Source: Rhodococcus sp. KBS0724 (lineage in GTDB: Bacteria > Actinomycetota > Actinomycetes > Mycobacteriales > Mycobacteriaceae). From it: 64,000 nt of DNA. This document shows positions 37,967-46,514 of the stretch, piece by piece (the stretch's first letter is position 1; each line of letters begins with the position of its first letter). The position numbers were made by a program, and so were the translations under genes. The notes under the pieces were generated by a model. That model was not told the origin of the DNA. It worked only from the letters and a program-made list of their open reading frames with translations, and searched no databases. The DNA is taken from positions 2,638,001 to 2,702,000 of the forward strand of contig NZ_VCBX02000001.1 in the NCBI RefSeq assembly GCF_005938745.2, in the 5' to 3' direction.

Positions 37967-39361
37967 GTGACCGAATTGCCCAAGGACCTACTTGTCGCCC
38001 CGAAGTGGCAGGCACGCCTCGACGAACTGGCGCAGAAGCACTCGGTGCCGGGCGCCCAAGTGGGTGTGATCGCGCTCGGCGGCGACGGAACTGCGGATAT
38101 CCGCGTGATCACTACCGGGCTGACCAGCTTGAACACACGCGTCGACGTCGATGCCGACACGCTGTTCCAGTACGGATCCGCGACCAAGATCTGGACGACA
38201 ACTCTGATCATGCAGCTCGTCGACGAGGGCAAGCTGACGCTGGACACTCTGGTGGTGGAGGTCCTACCGGAGTTCACGATCGAAGACCCGTCCAACACGA
38301 AGGAAATCACGATCCGCCAGTTGCTGACGCACACCAGCGGCATCGACGGCGACCTGTTCAACGACACCGGCGACGGCGACGACTGTGTCGAGAAGTACGT
38401 CGACGAACTCGCGACCGCGATCAGCGTGACCAAGCCCGGCGGCCATCTGAGCTACAGCAACGCCGGCTTCGCAGTGGCCGGCCGCATCGTCGAGGTACTC
38501 CGTGAGATGACGTGGGACGACGCATTGGTGGAATACCTCTGGAAGCCACTCGGATTGACCCACATCATCACCAAGGCCAAGGATGCCCCGCTGTTCCGCA
38601 CTGCCGTCGGCCACGTGGCAAACCCCGATCGGACGTCACCGGACACGGTTGTTCCGACGAAGCAGTGGCTGCTCCCACGCGGCATCGGACCGGCGGGCAT
38701 CATCATCGGCTCCGTCAGCTCTCTGCTGACCTTCGGCGCTGCACACATGCGTGACGGCCTGGCTCTGACGGGCGAGCGCATCCTGTCCGAAGAATCCGCA
38801 CGCCTCATGCGAACCCCGCAATTCGACCTGACAGCGGTGTCGAGCGTAGACCAGGCCTGGGGGCTGGGGTGGATTCTGTCCGACTGGGGCGGAGTGACAT
38901 CCGCGCAGCACGGCGGCGCGACGATCGGCCAGATCACCCGATTCCACACGTTCCCCGAACTCGGCCTCGCCATGGCCGTCGTCACGAACGCACGTGGCGG
39001 CGGTGCCCTGGCTCACGACATCGAGAAGGAGATCGCTGCGGAGTTCGGCCTCGTTCTCCCCGAGCCGAAGCCCGAATCGGATGCGGCAGACATCGATCTG
39101 TCACCGATTCTCGGGACCTATGAATCGACAACCGTGCGAATCGAACTCACGCGCCGCGAAGAAGGCGGATTCCAGGTCCAGAACTTCGCCAAGGTGGAGA
39201 TCGACGGTGAGCCCCCCGCGGCGCCCACCAAGGTCGTGCCGTTGTCCGGTTCCAGGTTTGCGGTCAGCAACGAGAGTGCCTCGGGCGAGATGGCTCACCT
39301 CACGATCGATGGTGAGGAATATTTGTACATGACAAGGCTTTTCAAGAAGATCTCGGAATAG
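37967..39361 (+). CDS. Class C beta-lactamase-like serine hydrolase
   Basis: The 464-aa protein carries the class C/DD-peptidase motifs SATK (Ser71-Lys74), YSN (163-165) and HGG (from 315). There is no signal peptide, so it is probably cytosolic, like D-aminopeptidases and EstB-type esterases. The last ~100 residues (after EPKPESDAADIDLS) form an added beta domain, as in DAP-type D-aminopeptidases. GTG 37967 follows AAGGAG by eight bases. A hairpin between it and the dipeptidase gene may reduce read-through. It resembles the hydrolase at 55033 and the decayed tail of the S9 peptidase at 46.5-49 kb. Confidence 0.82.
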   Translation: MTELPKDLLVAPKWQARLDELAQKHSVPGAQVGVIALGGDGTADIRVITTGLTSLNTRVDVDADTLFQYGSATKIWTTTLIMQLVDEGKLTLDTLVVEVLPEFTIEDPSNTKEITIRQLLTHTSGIDGDLFNDTGDGDDCVEKYVDELATAISVTKPGGHLSYSNAGFAVAGRIVEVLREMTWDDALVEYLWKPLGLTHIITKAKDAPLFRTAVGHVANPDRTSPDTVVPTKQWLLPRGIGPAGIIIGSVSSLLTFGAAHMRDGLALTGERILSEESARLMRTPQFDLTAVSSVDQAWGLGWILSDWGGVTSAQHGGATIGQITRFHTFPELGLAMAVVTNARGGGALAHDIEKEIAAEFGLVLPEPKPESDAADIDLSPILGTYESTTVRIELTRREEGGFQVQNFAKVEIDGEPPAAPTKVVPLSGSRFAVSNESASGEMAHLTIDGEEYLYMTRLFKKISE

Positions 39362-39397
39362 CTGCGGTGAGATGATTCTCTCCGCTGAATGAAATCT

Positions 39398-39436
39398 CGG
39401 GCAGGTCGAGGGCGACGAGGGCCCTCGACCTGCCCG
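39398..39436. terminator. 15-bp perfect stem-loop
   Basis: CGGGCAGGTCGAGGG pairs perfectly with CCCTCGACCTGCCCG over a nine-base loop. A shorter hairpin (GCGG/CCGC, GAGA/TCTC) precedes it at 39363-39384. No strong T-run follows on the plus strand (CACTACTTTC), so it may be a partial terminator or an mRNA-stabilising element, 24 bp before the dipeptidase start. Confidence 0.7.
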
Positions 39437-39459
39437 CACTACTTTCTCGAGGACAACTC

Positions 39460-40539
39460 ATGCTGAAACCTCTCGCTCCTTTTCCGAATGTGAATCATCC
39501 TGCTGCACTTGATGCGTATGGTCTTGCCCCGGTTATCGACGGTCACAACGATCTGGCCTGGGCCGCTCGTGAGACTGCAGGATATTCGGTGGAAAACCTC
39601 GAGAAGGATTCCATCTTCCAAACAGACATCGACAAGCTCGGGCGCGGGGGAGTCGGTGCGCAGTTCTGGTCGGTGTACGCGCCGTGCGACATGACCGAAC
39701 CCGAGGCAGTTCAGTACACCCTCGAACAGATCGACTACGTGTACCGGATGATCGAGCAGTATCCGGATACATTCGAATTCGCGCGAACCGGTGACGACGT
39801 GCGGCGTATCTGGAGCGAGGGCAAGGTCGCGTCGCTGATCGGCGCGGAAGGTGGCCACAGCATCGGCAGTTCCCTCGGCGTCTTGAGAATGATGGCGCGC
39901 CTTGGCCTTCGGTACCTGACACTCACTCACAACGACAACACCGGCTGGGCGGACTCCGCGACGGATTCTCGAGTTCACGGCGGTCTCACCGACTTCGGCC
40001 GGGAGATCGTACGAGAAATGAACCGGCTCGGCGTACTCGTCGACTTGTCGCACGTCTCGGTGGAGACCATGCGCGATGCCGTCGAGACGTCGTCGGCACC
40101 AGTGATCTTCAGTCATTCGTCCTGCTCGCAGCTGTGCGGGCACCCACGTAACGTTCCCGACGACGTCATGCGGTTGCTCGCTGCCAACGGCGGCGTGATC
40201 ATGATCGCGTTTGTCCCCATGTTCCTGTCGGCCGAATACAACGAGTGGTTCACGGGCGGGCGTGTCGGCGATCGGCCGGCGATGACGGTCGACCATCTTG
40301 CTGATCACGTCGAACACGCCAGGCTGGTTGCCGGGATCGATCACATCGGCTTGGGCAGTGATTACGATGGATTCGACGACTTTCCGGACGGCATGCAGGA
40401 CGTGTCGGGATTCGCCGTGTTGATCGACCGTCTCGCTGAGCGCGGTTGGTCTGCCGACGACTTGGCAAAGCTGATGGGCAACAACGTGTTGCGTGTGCTC
40501 GACCAGACCAGTGCGGCCTCGGTATCGAGCCTTTCCTAG
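39460..40539 (+). CDS. M19 membrane-dipeptidase family protein
   Basis: The 359-aa enzyme belongs to the renal dipeptidase family, which hydrolyses dipeptides including those with a C-terminal D-residue. The dizinc ligands are visible: VIDGHNDLAW (HxD), LIGAEGGHSIG, LVDLSHVS and VIFSHSSC, and the late Asp in HIGLGSDYDG. No signal peptide is present, so it should be cytosolic. GAGGAC lies six bases before the ATG. The stop codon sits in a 14-bp tandem duplication. Placement after a serine hydrolase of D-aminopeptidase type suggests joint use on L,D- or D-containing peptides. Confidence 0.9.
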   Translation: MLKPLAPFPNVNHPAALDAYGLAPVIDGHNDLAWAARETAGYSVENLEKDSIFQTDIDKLGRGGVGAQFWSVYAPCDMTEPEAVQYTLEQIDYVYRMIEQYPDTFEFARTGDDVRRIWSEGKVASLIGAEGGHSIGSSLGVLRMMARLGLRYLTLTHNDNTGWADSATDSRVHGGLTDFGREIVREMNRLGVLVDLSHVSVETMRDAVETSSAPVIFSHSSCSQLCGHPRNVPDDVMRLLAANGGVIMIAFVPMFLSAEYNEWFTGGRVGDRPAMTVDHLADHVEHARLVAGIDHIGLGSDYDGFDDFPDGMQDVSGFAVLIDRLAERGWSADDLAKLMGNNVLRVLDQTSAASVSSLS

Positions 40540-40561
40540 TACCCGACTCCTAGTACCCGAC
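40534..40561 (+). repeat. Two tandem copies of a 14-bp unit at the dipeptidase stop
   Basis: TCCTAGTACCCGAC is repeated perfectly at 40534-40547 and 40548-40561. The first copy contains the dipeptidase TAG stop. Confidence 0.9.
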
Positions 40562-40583
40562 GAAAACGAAGATGAGGATGAGA

Positions 40584-41519
40584 ATGAAGAATATCCGAAC
40601 TGTTGCGCTGAAAGCTCTTGCTTCACTGTCCGTAGTTCTGGTTGTACTTGTGTCGGTTGCGCTTGTATTCAACGCCGGTACCAGCAAGGCCAACGTCCCG
40701 AGCGGGGAAGCGGGCAACCAGTTCGTATCCGTCGACGGGAAGAACATGAGCGTGTCTGTTCGGGGGAACGGAGATCAGACCATCGTGCTCCTTCCCGGGT
40801 TCGGGACCTCCGCACCGATTCTCGATTTCACACCGCTGATCGACGAACTCGCGCCTGACTACCGGGTTGTTGCGATCGAACCCTTCGGCTACGGATACAG
40901 CGACGCAACGGACAAGGACCGCACCACGGAGAACATCGTCGAAGAGATACACGCGGCTGTGCAGTCTCTGGGGATCGATCGGTACATCCTCATGGGGCAC
41001 TCCATCGCAGGAATCTATGCGCTGGACTACACCGAGAAGTACCGCGACGAGGTCACCGCGTTCGTGGGAATCGACAGCAGTGTGCCGGGGCAGCCGAACA
41101 TGGACACGAAGTTTCCGATCGGAGCATTCAGAGTGGCAAAGCAATTGGGCCTCTCCGACGTTCTGGCGAAGTTCGCGGGTAACGAAGAATCAGACGCGTA
41201 CCTCGATGACGCGGAAAAAGAAGAAATGAGCCGTCTGGTCGCGAAGAACAACTTCAGCGACACGTATCTCAACGAGATGGACCATCTTTCCACCAACTTC
41301 GCTGCGTCGATCGGCAAGACGTTCCCGGCCGATCTTCCGATTCTGTTGTTTGCCGTACAGAATTCGAAGGTCCAGGGTTGGACAGAGTTGCACGAAGGGC
41401 AAGCAGCTTCCGTCGATCATGGTGAGTTGGTGCTGCTGGACGGGGACCACTACCTGCACCACACCAAGTCGAAGGAGATCGGCGAACACGTCACGTTGTT
41501 CCTCGGCGAACTCGACTAG
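40584..41519 (+). CDS. Alpha/beta hydrolase with N-terminal membrane anchor or signal
   Basis: The 311-aa protein begins with one long hydrophobic segment (LASLSVVLVVLVSVALVF) and then an alpha/beta hydrolase domain. The oxyanion segment is LLPGFGTSAP and the nucleophile elbow is MGHSIAG; the catalytic His is probably in LDGDHYLHH. It should act outside the membrane on an ester or amide that cannot be named. Three ATGs lie in frame at 40572, 40578 and 40584; only the third has a good site (GAGGA) upstream. It follows the dipeptidase gene and is convergent with a response regulator gene. Confidence 0.78.
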   Translation: MKNIRTVALKALASLSVVLVVLVSVALVFNAGTSKANVPSGEAGNQFVSVDGKNMSVSVRGNGDQTIVLLPGFGTSAPILDFTPLIDELAPDYRVVAIEPFGYGYSDATDKDRTTENIVEEIHAAVQSLGIDRYILMGHSIAGIYALDYTEKYRDEVTAFVGIDSSVPGQPNMDTKFPIGAFRVAKQLGLSDVLAKFAGNEESDAYLDDAEKEEMSRLVAKNNFSDTYLNEMDHLSTNFAASIGKTFPADLPILLFAVQNSKVQGWTELHEGQAASVDHGELVLLDGDHYLHHTKSKEIGEHVTLFLGELD

Positions 41520-41574
41520 GTTCACCGGCAGTCGAGGTGGATTCACGGCACACGGTGAGCGGTGTTGGTCAGCA

Positions 41575-42240
41575 CTACCTGACCAGCCCGACTCCGTAGG
41601 CGAAGATCACCGCGTGCACGCGGTTACGCAAATCGAGTTTGGTCAGGATGTTGCCGACGTGAGTCTTGACGGTGACCTCCGCGACCACCAACCTGTCTGC
41701 GATCTCGGTGTTGGACAGCCCGGTTGCCATCGCGAGCAATACTTCTCGCTCACGCGGGGTGAGTTGCCCGAGAGCGGCATCCGCTGACACTGTCTCGCCT
41801 CCCACCGCCGGCAGGCGAGGAGCGCAGACGTCGAGTAGTGACCGCGTCGCTCGCGGCGACACGACGGCGTCACCGCTCGCCACGGAACGGATTGCCCGCT
41901 CCAACTCGTCGACCATAACGTCCTTGAGAATGAATCCGCTTGCGCCGGCTCGCAACGCCGAGAACGCGTACTCGTCGAGGTCGAAGGTAGTCAGGACGAG
42001 TACCCGCGCCGACGCGTCGCGGGTCATTATCTGCCGCGTAGCCTCGATGCCGTCGAGGCCGGGCATTCGAATGTCCATGAGGATCACGTCCGGGTTCAGC
42101 TCGGCTGACAACCGAACAGCTTCGACCCCGTCCTGAGCCTCGCCGACGATGTCGATCTCGTCGGTCTCCTCCAGAATCATGCGAAACCCGGCGCGAATCA
42201 GAGCCTGGTCGTCAACCAACAGCACACGGATCCTGCTCAC
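41575..42240 (-). CDS. NarL/FixJ-type response regulator
   Basis: This 221-aa regulator has a receiver domain with LLVDDQALIRAGF and the phospho-acceptor Asp in VILMDIRMPGLDG, then a LuxR helix-turn-helix (LTPREREVLLAMATGLSNTEIADRL...VKTHVGNILTKL). GTG 42240 overlaps the kinase stop by four bases. It is the partner of the upstream kinase. Targets cannot be read; the co-transcribed membrane protein is the nearest candidate member of the regulon. Confidence 0.92.
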   Translation of the reverse strand: MSRIRVLLVDDQALIRAGFRMILEETDEIDIVGEAQDGVEAVRLSAELNPDVILMDIRMPGLDGIEATRQIMTRDASARVLVLTTFDLDEYAFSALRAGASGFILKDVMVDELERAIRSVASGDAVVSPRATRSLLDVCAPRLPAVGGETVSADAALGQLTPREREVLLAMATGLSNTEIADRLVVAEVTVKTHVGNILTKLDLRNRVHAVIFAYGVGLVR

Positions 42241-43496
42241 GGGGCATCCTCTACTCGAGTAGTGACGGGGAGGTGGGCGTGGATTCGCCAACCACCGGCG
42301 GAATCCGGACCGGCATTCACCGTGCCACCGTAAACTGCAGCTCGCTCCCGCATACCAATCACGCCGTGACCGGCGGTTTCGGCGCTGACACCCGAAGTGG
42401 CAGCGCCGTCGTCACGCACGTCTACCGTCACCGCGTCAGTCCCATAAGAGATGCCGATACGGACACTGCTGGCGTCCACGGAATGTTTGAGTGTGTTGGT
42501 CAGCGCTTCCTGCACGATGCGGTACACCGCCAACTCCGCGCTCGGCGGCAACGCGTCGGGAGCGCCTGTGACAGTGACATCGACATTCAAGCCCGTCTTT
42601 CGGACCCGCTCGAGCAGGGAGTCGATCTCCGCCACACCTGGCTGCGGCGAACGCTCCTGCGGTGCGGTTTCGGTGCGGAGCACTCCGAGCAGTCGTCGAA
42701 TCTCCGTCAAGGTCTGCCTGCCTGTCGCCGATACCTGACGCATCGCTTCGCCGGCCCGCACCGGTTCGCGAGCCTGTTTCATCGCGGCTCCCTCCGAGAG
42801 AGTCACCATGACCAGAAGGCTGTGTGCCACAACGTCATGCATTTCCCGGGCGATCCGGGTCCGCTCCTCGGCCGCAGCGATCACAGCCTGCTGGTCACGC
42901 TCACGTTCCAACTGTTGTGCTCGTCCGACCAGCACGTCCAAGGAGTTTCGTCGGTGCCGCACGTACACGCCCAACAGTAGGGCTGCCACCACCGGCCCGG
43001 TCAGCAGAACGAGCATCTCCGTCCAATGCAGGTCGCGCGGCCATCGAATCGACGCCAGCAGCACACCGAACTCCATGACCACGCCGGCGAGGACTGCCAC
43101 GCGCATCGGGTATCGACTGGCCACGGTATACAGGTAGACCAACAGAGTGATGTCGGCCGCCAACTCGAGGCCGACGATCCACTGAACCAGCGCGACTGCG
43201 GCAGAAAAAGCGAACGTGGACAACGGGAATCGTCGACGCCAGATCAGGGGTACCACCAGCAGTACGCTCAACAACAGATAGCCGAAGAACGACGATCCGG
43301 AATGCCGGGCGTGGTAAATCATTTGAGGGAGCGCCCACAAGCCCATGACCAGGGCGAGCGCCGCGTCGGTTCTCGTGGGATGGCGACCGATCAATGTCTT
43401 CACCGTCAGGTAGGCCGACGGGAGCCGACCGGACATTGCAGCTCGCGGTGCGTCGGAGATCCACTCACGCCACCAGGTGAGTACGCGGTCGGTCAT
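42237..43496 (-). CDS. Sensor histidine kinase, HisKA_3 type
   Basis: The 419-aa kinase has an N-terminal membrane part of about five hydrophobic segments (residues 40-175). The dimerisation/phosphoacceptor motif RIAREMHDVVAHSLLVMV follows near residue 215, with the His in REMHD. The HATPase domain ends with VDVRDDGAATSGVSAETAGHGVIGMRERA. The short loops between membrane segments suggest sensing of a membrane signal, as in the DesK/LiaS group. ATG 43496 follows GGGAG. It lies between a membrane protein gene (22 bp upstream) and its response regulator. Confidence 0.92.
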   Translation of the reverse strand: MTDRVLTWWREWISDAPRAAMSGRLPSAYLTVKTLIGRHPTRTDAALALVMGLWALPQMIYHARHSGSSFFGYLLLSVLLVVPLIWRRRFPLSTFAFSAAVALVQWIVGLELAADITLLVYLYTVASRYPMRVAVLAGVVMEFGVLLASIRWPRDLHWTEMLVLLTGPVVAALLLGVYVRHRRNSLDVLVGRAQQLERERDQQAVIAAAEERTRIAREMHDVVAHSLLVMVTLSEGAAMKQAREPVRAGEAMRQVSATGRQTLTEIRRLLGVLRTETAPQERSPQPGVAEIDSLLERVRKTGLNVDVTVTGAPDALPPSAELAVYRIVQEALTNTLKHSVDASSVRIGISYGTDAVTVDVRDDGAATSGVSAETAGHGVIGMRERAAVYGGTVNAGPDSAGGWRIHAHLPVTTRVEDAP

Positions 43497-43518
43497 GTCA
43501 GGCTCCCTTCAGCGACGC

Positions 43519-44346
43519 TCAGAGCAGTCCACCGTCGAAGAAGCCTACGAGGGCCGGGCCCGGATCGGCCGCGGTACCCATGTTGGCTAACGCTGTGACA
43601 CCGGTGGCCAGCATCAGGAGAACCGACAGGATGCTGAACGAACCCAACACTCGCCTGGCCCGCCGATCTGCCGAATCCGTACGAACATACTTCCGTAGCA
43701 GCAGGGCACTCGAGCAGAGAAAGATGACAGCTACCACGGCCGCGATCACCGCCATCACCGCGTGGTACCACCCGAAATCGCTGTTCATCATGTCGATGAC
43801 AGGCGAGGTTCGACCGGCAGCCAGTTGTGCTCGCACGTCGGAGAGAGTCGCTGCGAGGTCACCTTCGGCACCGCTCATGGGCAGCAAGGACAGCAGAGAG
43901 GAGAAGGGGGCCAGCGCGCCCTGAATATTGGCCATCAGAACCAAACCCGAGAATGCCGCGACCGTCGTGACCGAAACGCCGAACACCATAACGGCGCTGC
44001 GCCTACCGACTCCGACAGCGCCTGTATGGGAATAGGACTTCCACAGTCGCATCCCGAGCGGCACGGTCACGGCCAACAGCAGTGCCGCGATCACGGCCTT
44101 GGCGATGTGGAAGCGAGACCAGTAGTCGACCGCGCTCTCCAGTTGCGGCGGAAGTTCGGCGCTACCCAGATTCCAGTACTCGGCGAACCCGTCGCCGAGG
44201 GTGCGGGTGAGGCTCTCCTCGTCGAAGGTGTTGCCCGCCAAGAAGGTCGGAGCGGCGAACAGGGCGATGACGAGAACGGCGGAAAGAACGCCGAGGGAAT
44301 GTACGGAGAGGCCTGCGGATCGCAGTGGGGATACGGTGAGATGCAC
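43519..44346 (-). CDS. Multi-pass membrane protein of unknown function
   Basis: The 275-aa product has about five hydrophobic segments (for example SAVLVIALFAAPTFLAG, AKAVIAALLLAVTVPLGM, AVMAVIAAVVAVIFLCSSALLL). A long outside loop lies between the first two. I do not recognise a family. GTG 44346 is set by GGAAGGT six bases upstream; ATG 44361 is an alternative. It lies 22 bp before the kinase gene, so the three probably form one operon in which this protein is either the sensor accessory or the regulated function. Confidence 0.65.
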   Translation of the reverse strand: MHLTVSPLRSAGLSVHSLGVLSAVLVIALFAAPTFLAGNTFDEESLTRTLGDGFAEYWNLGSAELPPQLESAVDYWSRFHIAKAVIAALLLAVTVPLGMRLWKSYSHTGAVGVGRRSAVMVFGVSVTTVAAFSGLVLMANIQGALAPFSSLLSLLPMSGAEGDLAATLSDVRAQLAAGRTSPVIDMMNSDFGWYHAVMAVIAAVVAVIFLCSSALLLRKYVRTDSADRRARRVLGSFSILSVLLMLATGVTALANMGTAADPGPALVGFFDGGLL

Positions 44347-44516
44347 GGAAATACCTTCCATCGAGCGTGGATGTGGCGGCTCGTCGGCCTGTGCACCAAG
44401 CCTAGAAATCTGCGCTCTCGCACACATCGGGCAACGGGAGGAACTTCCCCTCGGATCGGTCTCCGCCTTTAGTCGGAGATCCTCCACCTCACGAAGGAAC
44501 ACCGAGCCAACAGAAA

Positions 44517-44551
44517 CAGCCACCTCCACCAGGTGACGGTGGAGATGGCTG
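44517..44551 (-). terminator. Terminator of the peptide/D-amino-acid operon
   Basis: CAGCCA-C-CTCCACC pairs with GGTGGAG-A-TGGCTG, leaving one internal mismatch and a seven-base loop. It starts 19 bp beyond the racemase stop on the minus strand and is followed by a T-rich stretch (TTTCTGTT). Confidence 0.7.
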
Positions 44552-44569
44552 TCGATGAAACTGTGAAAT

Positions 44570-45703
44570 TTACAGAATCTCGGTTCCGACGGTGAAGCGA
44601 TCCATGACGCCCTCACGTGGAGTCACACCGAAGCCGGGTCCCTGCGGCACGGCGATGTGGCCATCCTCGATCACAAATGGTTCGGTGATGTCTTCCTTGT
44701 AGAAGCGGTCGGACGCCGAGATGTCGCCGGGCAGCGTGAAGCCGTCCAGGGCAGCGAGAGCGGTGTTGGCCGCGCGGCCGATGCCGGTCTCGAGCATTCC
44801 GCCGCACCACACCGCAATACCGTGGGCGGAGGCGAGATCATGGATGCGCTTGGCTTCCAGGTATCCGCCGACGCGGCTCGGCTTGATGTTGATGACCGAA
44901 GCGGCGCCGAGTGTGATGGCGTCGGCGGCGTCCTTTGCCGACTCGACCGACTCGTCGAGGCAGATCGGAGTCGAGAGGGTCTGTGCGAGCTTGGCGTGCT
45001 GCACCAGGTCGTCCTCGGCCAGTGGTTGCTCGATGAGGAGCAGTGCAAATTCGTCCAGGCGGCGCAGCAGTTGTGCGTCGACGAGGGTGTACGCGGCGTT
45101 CGCGTCGACCTGCAAGGGGACGTCGTAGCCGAACTCCTTGCGCACTGCTGCTACGGGTTCGATGTCCCAGCCCGGCTTGATCTTCAGCTTGATGCGCACG
45201 TAACCCTGCGACAGATAGTTGTCGACGGTTTCGAGCAACTGCGGAATGCTGTCCTGGATACCGACGGATACGCCGGACGGAACCCGCGTGCGAGTGGCGC
45301 CGAGGTACCGAGCGAACGACTGTCCGCGAGCACGCAATTCCGCGTCGAGGATGGCCATTTCGATGGCCGACTTCGACATCTGATGACCCACGATGGGATG
45401 AAGCACGCTGCCGACGGTCTCGGCGGTGAGCGGCTGATCCGACTGCGACTTACGCAGCGTGGGAACAAGATACTCGCGCAGCATCGCCCGCGCCCCGGCG
45501 GTGTACTCCGAGTTGTAGTACGGATCGCTCAGCGAACCGCACTCGCCCCAGCCGACAGTCTCGACCGGGCCGTTGGGACCGTCGGTGGTGCCGCTCACCT
45601 TCAGGACGAGGGTGTTGCGCTCGAGCTGGGTGCTGAAGGACGTGGTGAAGGGGGAGACGAGAGGGATGCGCAGCTCGCGCAATTCGACGGACTCAATGTG
45701 CAT
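44570..45703 (-). CDS. N-succinylamino acid racemase / o-succinylbenzoate synthase family enzyme
   Basis: This 377-aa enolase-superfamily protein has the muconate-lactonising subgroup residues: IKLKIKPGWD (KxK, second Lys catalytic), LQVDANAAYT, LLIEQPL and CLDESV (the three metal ligands Asp, Glu, Asp), and NIKPSRVGGYLEAKRI with the opposite catalytic Lys. The stretch GGMLETGIGRAAN is typical of the NSAR/OSBS branch. The family can racemise N-succinyl amino acids and also make o-succinylbenzoate for menaquinone. The neighbour is a GNAT acyltransferase and the operon imports peptides; no men genes are present, so the racemase role is favoured. It overlaps the GNAT gene by 11 bp and is last in the operon. 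Confidence 0.88.
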   Translation of the reverse strand: MHIESVELRELRIPLVSPFTTSFSTQLERNTLVLKVSGTTDGPNGPVETVGWGECGSLSDPYYNSEYTAGARAMLREYLVPTLRKSQSDQPLTAETVGSVLHPIVGHQMSKSAIEMAILDAELRARGQSFARYLGATRTRVPSGVSVGIQDSIPQLLETVDNYLSQGYVRIKLKIKPGWDIEPVAAVRKEFGYDVPLQVDANAAYTLVDAQLLRRLDEFALLLIEQPLAEDDLVQHAKLAQTLSTPICLDESVESAKDAADAITLGAASVINIKPSRVGGYLEAKRIHDLASAHGIAVWCGGMLETGIGRAANTALAALDGFTLPGDISASDRFYKEDITEPFVIEDGHIAVPQGPGFGVTPREGVMDRFTVGTEIL

Positions 45704-46514
45704 GGACTTGCTCTTCTCCGGTTGTCTCGCAGATTCTTGTGAACATGTAATAGCCGCTCGGGTCGAAGCCGGTCGATTGCCATTCCTTCGAGGCGATCAG
45801 TGGCTCGAGGTACTCGCGAAGCGCGTGTCGCCAGGCAAATGCGCAGGCGCGGTCGACCGTTCTCAGACGCTCGATGTCTCGGGGTATTCCGACTGCAATG
45901 TCGATGCTGTCAGGTGGGATCGGGAGCATCCGAGGTGCTCCGTCCTCGGTGGGTTGGAGCACCTTGAATGTATCATCCACGGCCACAGCAGAACTCGGGT
46001 CTGCGTCGGCCTCGAGATTCCAGCTGACGAGCATGCGATCGCTGGCATCACCGGCATTGATGCCGTCCGCCATGGAACCGTAGAAATCCGGATTGTATTC
46101 TGCCGGTTGGGCACCGAGGCGTTGGATGTTGAAGTAGGCGTTTCGGGCGACGAGTGGATCGAACGTCCAGCGGATCGTCCTGACGCCGCGCTCGATGCAC
46201 CAGTCTCGCTGATGATGCTTCAGAGCCCGGCCGATTCCCTTGCCAGCATGCCCCGGTAGAACTCCGGCGATGTGCGAGTGCAGGACCTCGCCGAGAGGCT
46301 CGACAAAGAATCCGACGCATCCGCCGATCATCTGACCGTCGGAAAAGGCTCCCACGACGTAATGTCCGCCGTGATGAAGTGCAACCAGCATTGCCGTGCC
46401 GAAATGGGCCGGTCCGGGACTGGTAGCCCAGATCTCGTCGAAAATTGCAGAGAGATCGGCTATTTCGCGATTGTCGACCAGTTCTCGAAATTCAATCGCA
46501 GTGCTTCTCGACAC
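45693..46514 (-). CDS. GNAT acyltransferase of the COG3375 type (paralogue 2), candidate D-amino acid N-succinyltransferase
   Basis: The 273-aa protein has an N-terminal GNAT domain with the acyl-CoA loop PGHAGKGIGRALK and the block RTIRWTFDPLVARNAYFNIQRLGA shared with the GNAT at 28746. In Geobacillus kaustophilus such a GNAT, next to an N-succinylamino acid racemase, succinylates D-amino acids from succinyl-CoA. GTG 46514 was chosen because GAAGGGGG lies five bases upstream; GTG 46529 would add five residues. The gene overlaps the S9 peptidase gene by about 23 bp and the racemase gene by 11 bp, so all three are tightly coupled. Confidence 0.82.
   Translation of the reverse strand: MSRSTAIEFRELVDNREIADLSAIFDEIWATSPGPAHFGTAMLVALHHGGHYVVGAFSDGQMIGGCVGFFVEPLGEVLHSHIAGVLPGHAGKGIGRALKHHQRDWCIERGVRTIRWTFDPLVARNAYFNIQRLGAQPAEYNPDFYGSMADGINAGDASDRMLVSWNLEADADPSSAVAVDDTFKVLQPTEDGAPRMLPIPPDSIDIAVGIPRDIERLRTVDRACAFAWRHALREYLEPLIASKEWQSTGFDPSGYYMFTRICETTGEEQVHAH

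Noticed and set aside
44570..45703. Menaquinone o-succinylbenzoate synthase (menC)
   Set aside because: The family includes it, but no men genes are near and the operon encodes peptide import and a GNAT. The racemase role is preferred, though not proven.
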